Source: DASSQJ01 sp963726295
GTDB lineage: Bacteria; Actinomycetota; Actinomycetes; Actinomycetales; Dermatophilaceae
Assembly (NCBI GenBank): GCA_963726295.1
Contig: CAVSBW010000001.1
Location: 806,001-870,000, forward strand
Length of the DNA stretch: 64,000 bases
Direction of reading: 5' to 3'
Below are positions 33,884 through 42,159 of the stretch, one piece after another. The first letter of the stretch is position 1; every line of letters starts with the position of its first letter. Made by a program: the position numbers and the translations under genes. The notes beneath the pieces are model-generated. The model had not been told where the DNA came from, ran no database searches, and saw only the letters and a program-made list of their open reading frames with translations.

Positions 33884-35218
33884 ATGGGGGACAGGGGGAT
33901 GGTGATTCTCCACGAGCGGCGCGAGCTGCTCGCGGCGGCCAGGGCTGCCCTCGAGGGGCTCGACGACCGGCTGTGGGAGGCCGGCGGCCCCGAGCTCGCC
34001 GCCCTGCTGGCCGAGGTCGACTCGCTCGTGGCGGTCGGTGAGGCCGCGCGGGTGTGTGTCGTCGGTGAGGCGGTGTCGCGGGGCGAGCCGGGCTCGGGGG
34101 AGGAGGCGCTGTCGCCGGTGGAGTGGGTGCGACGGCACGCTCGGTCACTGCGCGGGGGCGGCGCGGCGCAGGTCGTCCGGCTCGCGCAGGCGTTCGCGGT
34201 GCCCGGCAACGCACCGGTGAAGGCGGCCGTGCTCTCGGGTCTGTTGCCTGTGCGCGGTGCGGCCGTGGTCGTGAACGAGGCCGACCGGCTGCGGCCCCTG
34301 CTCGCCGAGGGTGCGGAGTGCGCCGTGCTCGACGGGCTGGTCGAGATGGCGGCCGAGCACGGCCCGTCGGGGTGCCGGGGGCTCCGGCCGGCGTTGCTGG
34401 CGCGGTACGGCCTCGACGACGTGCTCGACCGCGAGCAGGAGGCCGCGAAGCGGTATGTCTCACTGTCGCAGCCGCGCGTGGGCGAGCTCGGGGTTTCCGA
34501 GTACCGGCTGGCGCTCGACCCCGAGGGTCGTGCGGTGCTCGAGGCGGCACTCGGCCCGTTGTCGGCGCCGGTGCCGGTGGACGGCGAACGCGACCTCCGT
34601 CCCGCGGACCGGCGGCGGGGGGAGGCACTCGTGACGCTGGTGCGGCGCGGCGTGGCCGGAGCGGAGTCTGTCCCCGTCGCCGCGAAGGCCCAGGTGTTCG
34701 TCAGCATCGACCTCGACACGCTGCGCGAGCGGATGGTGCGGGAGGCGGTGGGTCCGACGTCGTCCACGGAGCCGTTCGGGCGGGTCGGCGCCGGGGAGGT
34801 CGTCGGGGGCACCGAGGCGGGCACCCTGTTGTCGGCGTCCGTGGTACGCCGGCTCGCGTGCGACGCCGCGGTGGTGCCCACGGTGCTCGGGTCGTCGGGT
34901 GAGGTGGCCGACCTGGGCTGCACGGTGCGCCTGTTCACCCCGTCGCAGCTGCGGCGGTTGTGGCTGCGCGACCGAGGGTGCTCGTTCCCGGGGTGCTCGA
35001 TGCCGGCGCACTGGACGGAGGCACATCATCTGGTGCATTGGGCGGACGGTGGCCCCACCGATCTCGACAACGCCGCGCTGCTCTGCCAGCGCCACCACAC
35101 CGTGGTCCATGAACGGCGACTGCTCGGGACCGTCGACGGCGGGCGGGTGCGGTGGGACCTCGTCGTCGGCTCCTACGACCGGGCCCTGGCCGCGCTCGTC
35201 GCCCGAGAACCCGCGTGA
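33884..35218 (+). CDS. DUF222/HNH endonuclease-domain protein (13E12 family), intact copy
   Basis: This 444-aa protein has an N-terminal DUF222 domain (ERRELLAAARAALEGLDDRL through LDPEGRAVLEAALGPLSAPV) and a C-terminal HNH domain: CSFPGCS, then AHHLVHWADGGPTDLDN, then LLCQRHHTVVH. It is the only complete, unbroken member of the three in the window, and it is more divergent than the other two are from each other. It has no LexA-like box; instead a TAGGCT -10 suggests leaderless, constitutive transcription. A hairpin follows the stop. Confidence 0.92.
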   Translation: MGDRGMVILHERRELLAAARAALEGLDDRLWEAGGPELAALLAEVDSLVAVGEAARVCVVGEAVSRGEPGSGEEALSPVEWVRRHARSLRGGGAAQVVRLAQAFAVPGNAPVKAAVLSGLLPVRGAAVVVNEADRLRPLLAEGAECAVLDGLVEMAAEHGPSGCRGLRPALLARYGLDDVLDREQEAAKRYVSLSQPRVGELGVSEYRLALDPEGRAVLEAALGPLSAPVPVDGERDLRPADRRRGEALVTLVRRGVAGAESVPVAAKAQVFVSIDLDTLRERMVREAVGPTSSTEPFGRVGAGEVVGGTEAGTLLSASVVRRLACDAAVVPTVLGSSGEVADLGCTVRLFTPSQLRRLWLRDRGCSFPGCSMPAHWTEAHHLVHWADGGPTDLDNAALLCQRHHTVVHERRLLGTVDGGRVRWDLVVGSYDRALAALVAREPA

Positions 35219-35229
35219 CCCCGCCCCGC

Positions 35230-35252
35230 ACCCCGCCCTCGGCCGGCGGGGT
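35230..35252 (+). terminator. Hairpin terminator after DUF222/HNH gene
   Basis: ACCCCGCC (35230-35237) pairs with GGCGGGGT (35245-35252) over a 7-nt loop, 12 bp after the stop. Confidence 0.65.
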
Positions 35253-35357
35253 CCTCGTGCTGCTCGGGCCTGTGGACAGCTCGGGTGGCGAAACCGGGGG
35301 GTTTGGCTAGCGTTTGTCGCCGCGGGGCGACCAAGGGGTGGCCGGGAAGGGGAGCTC

Positions 35358-35960
35358 GTGAGGGTCCGGGGGATGGGGCGTGGCCGGGTGCTGGTCGCGG
35401 CGGTGGGGATGCTCGCTGCGCTCGCGCTCGGGGGCTGCGAGTCGGCCGACGACCCGAAGACCTCGCCCACACCAACCCCCACCCCGACGGTCACGACGAC
35501 GTCCGCCAGTCCCACTGCGTCGCCCCGCCCGTCACCGAGCGAGTCCTCGACCATCCCCGCCGCCGCCCGCAAGAACACCCCCGCAGGAGCCGCCGCGTTC
35601 TTGAGGTTCTATCTGGATGCAGTGAATCGGGCTTGGACGCGTCCCGACTCGAGGCAGATTGAGAACCTAGGAACGCCCAAGTGCGAATTCTGCAACCGAA
35701 CTGTCGATGGAGCGAAGTATCTGGAGTCGCACGGGCAGCGCTATGCAAGCGACCCCGTCACCTTGATATTGGTTGAACCATTTGCCGGCGCTCCGCGGGG
35801 CGAGCAGTATCTGCGAATTGAGTTCAAGCAGAACGCTGTCGACATCCTGGGTGCTGACGGGGAAGTTGTTCGCGCAGATCGCCGCGCAACAATCCGCGGG
35901 AATGCAGCGGTCCGGTGGTCTTCGGGCGGCTGGTTGCTTCGAGGAATCGAGGAGGCGTGA
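35358..35960 (+). CDS. DUF6318-like lipoprotein
   Basis: This 200-aa lipoprotein has a signal with lipobox LALGGC, then a Pro/Thr/Ser-rich linker (about residues 36-68). The globular domain has AAAFLRFYLDAVNRAW, LGTPKCEFCNRTVDGAKYL and GGWLLRGIEEA, the pattern of DUF6318. GTG 35358 follows AAGGGGAG. From about 35580 onward the codons are noticeably AT-richer than in neighbours (for example an ATA codon and many GAT/AAT/TTG), hinting at acquisition. Its stop overlaps the next start (TGATG), so the pair forms an operon. Confidence 0.82.
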   Translation: MRVRGMGRGRVLVAAVGMLAALALGGCESADDPKTSPTPTPTPTVTTTSASPTASPRPSPSESSTIPAAARKNTPAGAAAFLRFYLDAVNRAWTRPDSRQIENLGTPKCEFCNRTVDGAKYLESHGQRYASDPVTLILVEPFAGAPRGEQYLRIEFKQNAVDILGADGEVVRADRRATIRGNAAVRWSSGGWLLRGIEEA

Positions 35961-36880
35961 TGTGGGGAGCGGTCGCAGCCAGCGGATTGCTCCTCCTTGC
36001 CACGACGGCTCCCGGCCATGGCGCTGGGTCGCCTCCCGCCCCGATAGGCGGAAACGTGTCGGATAGCGGGGCCGTGGTTCACACCCTGGGCCAAGAGCAG
36101 CTTTCGAGCATGGCGTCGTCCTACTACCTCAACGCTGGAAACTCGGGCCCGTTCTACGACTTCGCGTCGACCTCCGTTTGTGGCAGCCCCCAACCGGGCG
36201 ACATGAACGCCGATGTCCTGTGCGGCGTCTCATGGCTGATGTGCCGGAACGCCTCGGGAGGTGGCCCGGGGCCAGCGGTGGTGATCTGGCGACGTGAGGT
36301 GAACCCCGATGGAACCCCGGTTGGTGGCTCCACGGGTGACTGGCGGGCAGTGGACATCACCTGCTTCCCGGAGCTGGTCCCAGGCGCGGGCAACGTCCTG
36401 ACCATGGCAATGATCCAAAGAGCGTTCCACGACACGGACTTCAGCATCCCAACCGTCAACATCCAGCCCGAGGGCGACGTCACCCTCGTCAACCTTCCGA
36501 CCTACTTCGAGGTCGAGATCCCGGAAGCCGGCTTCGGCCCCGACGAGGTCGACACACCAGACCCCGCCACCCTGCTCGGCCACCGCATCGAGGTGAGGCC
36601 TCGCCTGAAGTCCGTCACCTACCACCTCGGCGAGCGCACGATCGGCCCGACGACCGACCTCGGTGGTCCCTACCCCGACGGCAGCATCGTCCAGACCTAC
36701 ACGCACCCCGGCACCGTCCAGGTGCGCGTCGACATCGTCTACACCGGGCAGTTCCGCGTCAGCGGGAGCGACTGGTTCGACATCCCCGGACAGGTGGACC
36801 TCCAGGGAACCCCGGTCAGTCTCGACGTCCGCGAGGCCACTGCCCGGCTGTACGGAAGCAGCGGGACCGGCACCGGCTGA
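35960..36880 (+). CDS. Secreted protein, partner of the DUF6318 lipoprotein
   Basis: This 306-aa protein has a short signal peptide (LLLLATTAPGHGAG). The middle has paired cysteines (SVCGSPQPGDMNADVLCG, SWLMCRNASGGGPG, ITCFPELVPGAG). The C-terminal half has LPTYFEVEIPEAGF, then VTYHLGERTIGPTTDLGGPY and PGTVQVRVDIVYTGQF, a PKD-like beta-sandwich. It is translationally coupled to the lipoprotein by TGATG. The 5' half shares the lower-GC codon use; the 3' half returns to the local style. The function is unknown; the pair is probably a cell-surface module. Confidence 0.8.
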   Translation: MWGAVAASGLLLLATTAPGHGAGSPPAPIGGNVSDSGAVVHTLGQEQLSSMASSYYLNAGNSGPFYDFASTSVCGSPQPGDMNADVLCGVSWLMCRNASGGGPGPAVVIWRREVNPDGTPVGGSTGDWRAVDITCFPELVPGAGNVLTMAMIQRAFHDTDFSIPTVNIQPEGDVTLVNLPTYFEVEIPEAGFGPDEVDTPDPATLLGHRIEVRPRLKSVTYHLGERTIGPTTDLGGPYPDGSIVQTYTHPGTVQVRVDIVYTGQFRVSGSDWFDIPGQVDLQGTPVSLDVREATARLYGSSGTGTG

Positions 36881-36906
36881 CGGGCGCACAACACGCGCCG
36901 TCAGCC
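36875..36906. terminator. Hairpin overlapping a stop codon, bidirectional
   Basis: GGCTGACGG (36875-36883, containing the stop TGA) pairs with CCGTCAGCC (36898-36906). It lies between convergent genes. Confidence 0.65.
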
Positions 36907-36915
36907 GGTCGTCCG

Positions 36916-37221
36916 TCAGGCGAACAGCTTCGCGGCCGTGATGAGCGTCTGGATGACGCCGTACGCCAGCAGCGCGAGCACCACGCCCCAGGAGAGGTAG
37001 ACCCGCAGCCCGACGGCGGTGAGCGAGGTGTCGCAGTGACCGACCATCGACGCCTTGTAGACGCTGGTGGCGTACACCTGCCCGATGGACAGGTGGATGG
37101 CGAGCGCGGCCGGCGGGATCAGCCGGCGGTTGTGGTTCATCGGCGCCACCGTGTGGTGGCGGTCGAGGAGTGAGAGGAGCCCGCCGGTGCGGGTCTCCCG
37201 GTCGTCAGCGGTGACGGACAT
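36916..37221 (-). CDS. Chimeric remnant of an OFA-type MFS transporter with small-subunit tail
   Basis: This 101-aa protein joins two pieces. Residues about 28-70 (NHNRRLIPPAALAIHLSIGQ, then VYATSVYKASMVGHCDTSL) match the first helix of oxalate/formate-type MFS antiporters. Residues about 72-101 (YLSWGVVLALLAYGVIQTLI) look like the short one-helix MFS small-subunit peptides usually encoded after such transporters. About 380 residues between them are missing, so it appears to be an internal-deletion fusion. A Shine-Dalgarno GGGAGGGG precedes ATG 37221, so it may still be translated. Transport activity is not expected. Confidence 0.6.
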   Translation of the reverse strand: MSVTADDRETRTGGLLSLLDRHHTVAPMNHNRRLIPPAALAIHLSIGQVYATSVYKASMVGHCDTSLTAVGLRVYLSWGVVLALLAYGVIQTLITAAKLFA

Positions 37222-37473
37222 CGTCGTCCCCTCCCACAGTGGTCCCGGCGCACCGGTGCGCCTCGGACGTCCCCCCGGTCGGTTCGACGCCGGGGCACAT
37301 CAGGGCGGGCCGGCACCCGGTGTGGCTCTCCGTGGCCGACGAATTTCCGCCTGCTCCTCAGCACTTCTGAGGGGACGTCGGCGTGGCCGAGCGGGGGTGT
37401 CGGTGGGGCTCCCTAGGCTGCGGTCAGCAGGCCGTACCGGCGGCCTGGCCTGCGAGGACGACGGAGGTGCGCC

Positions 37474-38211
37474 ATGGATGTGACCGCTGCGGTGGCTCTC
37501 GGTCGCGCCCTGCTGCGCGAGCACGGCCTCGACGGGTGGCAGGTCGTCGTCGACCGCGCCAAGACCCGCGCCGGCGTCTGCCGGTTCGGCCGCCGGCAGA
37601 TCGGCATCAGCGGTCCCCTCACCCGGTTGCACGACGTCGACGAGGTCCGCGACACCCTCCTGCACGAGATCGCCCACGCGCTCGTCGGGCCCGAGCACGG
37701 CCACGATGCGGTGTGGCGGGCCAAGGCCGTCGAGATCGGCAGCTCGGGGGAGCGGTGCGTCTCCCCGGACGCTCCGCGGGTCGACGGTGACTGGCTCGGC
37801 CGCTGCCCCGCCGGGCACGAGCGACACCGGCACCGTGCCCCCACCCGGCTCGCCTCGTGTGCCCGCTGCTCCAGCACCTTCGACTCCCGGCACCTCCTCA
37901 CCTGGACGTACAAGGGCCGACAGGTGCCGATGCCACAGTCGTACACGGCCGCACTCGCCGACCTCCGTGTCCGGACCGGTATCGAGCAGCGGCGGCGGCG
38001 CCTCCGCCTCGGCGACCTCGTCGAGATCACCGGCGACGGCACGTGGTCCGGCAGCACCGGCGAGGTCGAGCACGTCGGTGCGGCCCGTGTCCAGGTCCGC
38101 GTCGACGACGACCTCGTCAGCGTCCCCGTCGACCGGGTCCGGCACCGGGTTCGGACCGAGGTCGCCCGCTGGCGTGCTCGCGGCGCGGGCCAACAGATGC
38201 GGCTTCGCTAG
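37474..38211 (+). CDS. SprT-like zinc metalloprotease
   Basis: This 245-aa protein has a SprT-like domain: N-terminal ALLREHGLDGWQVVVDRAK, then LLHEIAHALVGPEHGHDAVW, with the HExxH zinc site at about residue 64 and a third His downstream. A zinc-ribbon-like region follows (GRCPAGHERHRH, then ASCARCSSTF). A C-terminal extension (about 170-245) has LRLGDLVEITGDGTWSGSTG, resembling a small beta-barrel. SprT-like enzymes cut DNA-protein crosslinks in eukaryotes; bacterial roles are less clear. GGAGG precedes the ATG. Confidence 0.85.
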   Translation: MDVTAAVALGRALLREHGLDGWQVVVDRAKTRAGVCRFGRRQIGISGPLTRLHDVDEVRDTLLHEIAHALVGPEHGHDAVWRAKAVEIGSSGERCVSPDAPRVDGDWLGRCPAGHERHRHRAPTRLASCARCSSTFDSRHLLTWTYKGRQVPMPQSYTAALADLRVRTGIEQRRRRLRLGDLVEITGDGTWSGSTGEVEHVGAARVQVRVDDDLVSVPVDRVRHRVRTEVARWRARGAGQQMRLR

Positions 38212-38239
38212 CGGCCCCGGCTGGAGTGGCCCGGCCCCG

Positions 38240-38293
38240 GCCAGCGGCCGGAGTGCGGCGACCACGGCCAGCGGCTGGAGTGCGGTGGCCACG
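38240..38293. repeat. 27-bp direct repeat, two tandem copies
   Basis: Units 38240-38266 and 38267-38293 differ at only a few positions; a degenerate partial unit precedes them. The array lies 29 bp after the SprT-like stop codon. Nothing else was seen in 38212-38405. Confidence 0.7.
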
Positions 38294-38417
38294 GCCGCGG
38301 CCGAGCTCCGGCGGCCGACCGCCTCTGGGCGCAGGGAGGTGGCAGGGGCGTCCCGGGTGACCACCCTCACGTCACGAGGATTTCGGGCGGAGCGGGCCCG
38401 ACTCGGACAATGGAGAC

Positions 38418-39335
38418 GTGAACGAGCAGCCCCTCAGCGGCAGCACCTGGGTGCTCGAGGCCGAGCACCACGGCTTCGGCGCCTGGCAGCCACCCGTCGA
38501 ACAGCACGAGCGCGCCGTCGTCCTCGCGGGCGGCGGGGCCACCGGCATCGCGTGGGAAGCCGGCATCATCGTCGGTCTGCGCGACGGCGGGGTCGACCTC
38601 CGGGACGCCGACACCATGATCGGCACGTCGGCAGGGTCGATGGTAGCCACCCACCTGCGCATCGGCACCCAGGAGGCCGTCGCCTTCCGCCACATCCGTA
38701 ACGGCGAGCCCCTCGCGGACTACGGGCGCCTGGGTGCCGCCGACGCCGGCCGCTACCTGCGGGCCCAGCTGGCCCTCGACCCCCGCGAGGGCCGCTCCGT
38801 GGTGGGCCGGGCCGCGCTCGACGCCCGCACCCCGACCGAGCAGGACTGGATCGAGACCATCGGCCTGGGACTGGTCGGCAAGGAGTGGCCGCAGGGCCGT
38901 CTCTGGGTCACCGCCGTCGACGCCGTCACCGGCACCTCGGTCGTGTTCGACCGGGGGAGCGGCGTTCCGCTCGAGCGCGCCGTCGCCGCCAGCTGCGCCG
39001 TTCCCGGGGTCTTCCCGCCCGTGGAAGTCGGGGGCCGCCGCTACGTCGACGGCGGGCTGCGCAGCATCGCCAACGCCGACCTCGCCCAGGGGCACGACCG
39101 GGTGGTCGTCCTCGCGCCCTACCCCGTGGCGCCGAACCTCAGGGACCTCCCGCAGGCCCAGGTGCGCGCGCTGCGCCCTCGCAGCCGCACCCACCTGGTC
39201 ACCCCGGACCCCCGCGACCTGTGGGCGATGGGCGCCAACCCCCTCGACACCCGTCGCGGCGGAAGCACCTTCGACACCGCCCGCGACCACGGCCGGCGCC
39301 TCGCCGACCGGGTCGGCGACGTCTGGCACGGCTGA
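38418..39335 (+). CDS. Patatin-like phospholipase
   Basis: This 305-aa protein has the patatin signature. It has an oxyanion-hole glycine run VVLAGGGATGIAWEAGI, the nucleophile motif IGTSAGSM (GxSxG) at about residue 75, and the catalytic Asp in YVDGGLRS (DGG dyad). It would be a serine/aspartate acyl hydrolase acting on phospholipids. No signal peptide or membrane anchor is seen. GTG 38418 is preceded by GACAAT at 6 nt, suggesting leaderless transcription. Confidence 0.9.
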   Translation: MNEQPLSGSTWVLEAEHHGFGAWQPPVEQHERAVVLAGGGATGIAWEAGIIVGLRDGGVDLRDADTMIGTSAGSMVATHLRIGTQEAVAFRHIRNGEPLADYGRLGAADAGRYLRAQLALDPREGRSVVGRAALDARTPTEQDWIETIGLGLVGKEWPQGRLWVTAVDAVTGTSVVFDRGSGVPLERAVAASCAVPGVFPPVEVGGRRYVDGGLRSIANADLAQGHDRVVVLAPYPVAPNLRDLPQAQVRALRPRSRTHLVTPDPRDLWAMGANPLDTRRGGSTFDTARDHGRRLADRVGDVWHG

Positions 39336-39508
39336 CCCGGCTCGCCCCGGCGAGCCGCCGTCCGGGCATCGGCGGAGCGGCGAGTTGCCCCCCACCGGGG
39401 CGCGATGTCACCCTGTCCGGAGCCGGCCGCTCACCCGCCGCGGGACGGCATCCGACCCACCTGCTTCCGCCCGTGATCACCAGCCGGGCGAAGGGAGAAG
39501 CCACACCG

Positions 39509-40732
39509 ATGACCCACCACACCGCGCTCGACACGAGCGGACACATCGAGCTCGTCGAGCGGTACGCCGCCCACAACTACCACCCGCTGCCGGTCGTGCT
39601 CAGCCACGGCGAGGGGGCATGGGTCACCGACGTCGACGGCAACCGCTACCTCGACTGCCTGGCCGGCTACTCCGCGCTCAACTTCGGCCACGGGCACCCG
39701 CGGCTCGTCGCCCGCGCACGCGACCAGCTCGAGCGCCTCACGCTCACGAGCCGGGCCTTCCTCAACGACCAGCTCGGCCCGTTCGCCGAGGGCCTCGCCG
39801 GGCTGACCGGCAAGGAGGTCGTCCTGCCGATGAACACCGGCGCCGAGGCCGTCGAGACCGCCATCAAGGTGGCCCGCAAGTGGGGCTACCGGGTCAAGGG
39901 CGTGCCCGAGGACACCGCCACCATCGTCGTCATGGAGGGCAACTTCCACGGGCGCACCACGACGATCATCAGCTTCTCCGACGACAAGGTCGCCCGCGAC
40001 GACTACGGGCCCTTCACCCCCGGCTTCCGCACCGTCACGTACGGCGACGCCGAGGCCCTTCGCGCGGCCGTCGACGACACGACCGTGGCCGTGCTGCTCG
40101 AGCCGATCCAGGGTGAGGGCGGGGTCGTCATCCCGCCCTCGGGCTTCCTGCGCGAGGTGCGCCAGATCTGTGACGACGCCGGCGCGCTGATGATCGCCGA
40201 CGAGATCCAGTCGGGCCTGGCCCGCACCGGCCGGACCTTCGCCTGCGACCACGAGGACGTCGTCCCCGACCTGTACGTCATGGGCAAGGCCCTCGGCGGT
40301 GGCATCTACCCGGTCTCGGCCATCGCCGCCGACCGCGCCGTCCTCGACGTCATCACCCCCGGCTCGCACGGGTCCACCTTCGGGGGGAACCCGCTGGCCG
40401 CCGCCATCGGCCACGAGGTCGTCACGATGCTGGAGGAGGGCGAGTTCCAGCGCCGGGCCGCCACCCTGGGCGCGCTGCTCGAGGAGGGACTCAGGCCGCT
40501 GGTCGGCAACGGCCTGGCGACGATCCGCGTCCGCGGTCTGTGGGCCGGCCTCGACATCGAGCCCGGTGGCCCCACCGGCCGCGACCTGTCGGAGCGCCTC
40601 ATGGCCCGCGGCATCCTCGCCAAGGACACCCACGGCTCGACCATCCGCCTGGCTCCGCCGCTCGTGGTGTCCGAGGACGAGGTCGGGATGCTCGTCGACG
40701 CCGTCACCGGCGCTCTCGTCGACGCCTCCTGA
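39509..40732 (+). CDS. rocD: Ornithine--oxo-acid aminotransferase
   Basis: This 407-aa class III PLP aminotransferase has LDCLAGYSALNFGHGHPRL at the N-terminus, MNTGAEAVETAIKVARKWGY, GNFHGRTTTIISF, LLEPIQGEGGVVIPP and DEIQSGLARTGR. It also has the PLP lysine region MGKALGGGIYPVSA with GSHGSTFGGNPLA. These are hallmarks of ornithine aminotransferase, which converts ornithine and 2-oxoglutarate to glutamate semialdehyde in arginine catabolism. AAGGGAG precedes ATG 39509. No other arginine gene is adjacent. Confidence 0.92.
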   Translation: MTHHTALDTSGHIELVERYAAHNYHPLPVVLSHGEGAWVTDVDGNRYLDCLAGYSALNFGHGHPRLVARARDQLERLTLTSRAFLNDQLGPFAEGLAGLTGKEVVLPMNTGAEAVETAIKVARKWGYRVKGVPEDTATIVVMEGNFHGRTTTIISFSDDKVARDDYGPFTPGFRTVTYGDAEALRAAVDDTTVAVLLEPIQGEGGVVIPPSGFLREVRQICDDAGALMIADEIQSGLARTGRTFACDHEDVVPDLYVMGKALGGGIYPVSAIAADRAVLDVITPGSHGSTFGGNPLAAAIGHEVVTMLEEGEFQRRAATLGALLEEGLRPLVGNGLATIRVRGLWAGLDIEPGGPTGRDLSERLMARGILAKDTHGSTIRLAPPLVVSEDEVGMLVDAVTGALVDAS

Positions 40733-40743
40733 CGCTCTCCTGG

Positions 40744-40774
40744 CGCCCGCCGCCCGGGCAGGGCGCGGCGGGCG
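40744..40774. terminator. Bidirectional hairpin between rocD and a convergent hydrolase gene
   Basis: CGCCCGCCGC (40744-40753) pairs with GCGGCGGGCG (40765-40774) over an 11-nt loop, 12 bp from the rocD stop and 12 bp from the facing stop. Confidence 0.75.
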
Positions 40775-40785
40775 TGCCTGCGGGC

Positions 40786-41685
40786 TCAGGCCTGCACGTG
40801 GGCCGCGCGCCGTGCGTTCCGTGCGATGGCCTCGACGATCTCGGCGCGCCGCGGGCCGGGCAGGTCGTGCGCCATGTCCGGGAACATGAGCAGGCGCGAC
40901 CCCGGCACCGCCTCCGCCGTCGCCATGCCGCCGCTGGGCAGCACGAGCGGGTCCTTCAGGCCGTGGATGACGAGGGTGGGCACCCGCACCTCGCGCAGCC
41001 CGGCGGTGCGGTCCGGGCTGGCGAAGATGGCGAGCAGCTGGCGCACCGCGCCGAGCGGACGCACGCTGCGGGCCACCGCCGAGCGCACCATCGCCGTGAC
41101 CTCCGCCTCGTTGAAGTGCGGGCCGGCGATGCGGCGGAAGCCCTCGACGCCCATCCGCACCGCCTCGTCCGCCTCGCTCGGGCGCGGCATGGTCATCGAC
41201 ACCGCCATCGTTGGCAGCAGCTTGAGTGAGACCGCGCCGTGGCGCCGGTTGCCCGTGTTCGACATGATCGAGGTCAGGCTGAGCACGCGGTGGGGGCGAT
41301 CGATGGTCAGCTGCTGGGCGATCATCCCGCCCATCGAGACCCCGACGACGTGGGCGGCCCCGATGCCGAGGTGATCGAGCAGGGCGGCGGCGTCTCCGGC
41401 CATGTCGGACAGGTCGTAGTCGGACCGGGCGTAGCGACGGTGCACGAACGCCTTGACCACGGTCGCTCGAGTGGGCGGCGGTCCCTGCGTGAGGGTGGAC
41501 AGCCCGATGTCGCGGTTGTCCATGCGCACGACGCGGTACCCCTCGTCGACGAGGCCCTGGACGAGGTCCGTGGGCCAGCCGACGAGCTGGGTGCCGAGCC
41601 CCATGAGCAGCAGCATCGGGGTGCCGTCGTCCGGCCCGTCCACCTCGTACGCGATCTCCACCTCGCCGAGCCGTGCCGTTGTCAT
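40786..41685 (-). CDS. Alpha/beta-fold hydrolase
   Basis: This 299-aa protein has the canonical triad setting: LLLMGLGTQLVGW (oxyanion strand), VVRMDNRDIGLS, the nucleophile elbow GVSMGGMIAQ at about residue 117, Asp in IHGLKDPLV, and His in DMAHDLPGP. This resembles lactonase, esterase or haloperoxidase-like serine hydrolases of actinobacteria; the substrate is unknown. ATG 41685 starts just before the first strand, and CAGACT lies 6 nt upstream. Confidence 0.88.
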   Translation of the reverse strand: MTTARLGEVEIAYEVDGPDDGTPMLLLMGLGTQLVGWPTDLVQGLVDEGYRVVRMDNRDIGLSTLTQGPPPTRATVVKAFVHRRYARSDYDLSDMAGDAAALLDHLGIGAAHVVGVSMGGMIAQQLTIDRPHRVLSLTSIMSNTGNRRHGAVSLKLLPTMAVSMTMPRPSEADEAVRMGVEGFRRIAGPHFNEAEVTAMVRSAVARSVRPLGAVRQLLAIFASPDRTAGLREVRVPTLVIHGLKDPLVLPSGGMATAEAVPGSRLLMFPDMAHDLPGPRRAEIVEAIARNARRAAHVQA

Positions 41686-41781
41686 GGGTCGAGTCTGGCA
41701 CCCCGTGACCGGTCCCCGCGCCACCCTCGGGGTACACGGCCGTGCAGAGACGGCCCCCGCTGGGGCCACGAGGGCCGCGGC

Positions 41782-41787
41782 TAGGGT
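41782..41787 (+). promoter_or_regulatory. -10 hexamer TAGGGT, leaderless start
   Basis: TAGGGT ends 6 nt before GTG 41794. Confidence 0.5.
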
Positions 41788-41793
41788 GAGCGG

Positions 41794-42159
41794 GTGATCG
41801 CCCCCCTCTGCTACGGAGTCGTGGTCCTGTCCACGGTCCTGTGCGTCGTGGCGGTGGTCTACGCGATCCGTGACCGCCTCATCGACAACCTCGTCGTCGC
41901 CCTCGTGCTGCTCATCGAGCTGGGGCTGGTGGTGCAGCTGGTGTTCGCGCTGGCCGGCTCGGGCCAGATCGTCGACGGCGCGGAGAGAGCGACGTACATC
42001 GCCTACGTCGTCACCCTGCCCGTGATCCCCATCGGCACGGCCTTCCTCGCCATCAAGGAGAAGTCGCGGTGGGCGATGGGGTCGATCGCGGTGGGCGCCT
42101 TCGCCGTCGCGGTCATGAGTGCCCGCCTCATGCAGATCTGGAACACCAGTGCCGGGTGA
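41794..42159 (+). CDS. Small four-helix membrane protein
   Basis: This 121-aa protein has four hydrophobic helices (YGVVVLSTVLCVVAVVYAIR, NLVVALVLLIELGLVVQLVF, TYIAYVVTLPVIPIGTAFLA and MGSIAVGAFAVAVMSARLM). It closely resembles the membrane proteins often paired with a second small membrane protein in actinobacteria, as here. The start is GTG 41794. The next gene begins inside its 3' end, so the two are co-expressed. The function is unknown. Confidence 0.78.
   Translation: MIAPLCYGVVVLSTVLCVVAVVYAIRDRLIDNLVVALVLLIELGLVVQLVFALAGSGQIVDGAERATYIAYVVTLPVIPIGTAFLAIKEKSRWAMGSIAVGAFAVAVMSARLMQIWNTSAG

Noticed and set aside
37356..37372. CCTCAG-CACTT-CTGAGG hairpin upstream of the SprT-like gene
   Set aside because: The stem is short and it lies in a divergent promoter region where a terminator is not expected; it may be chance.
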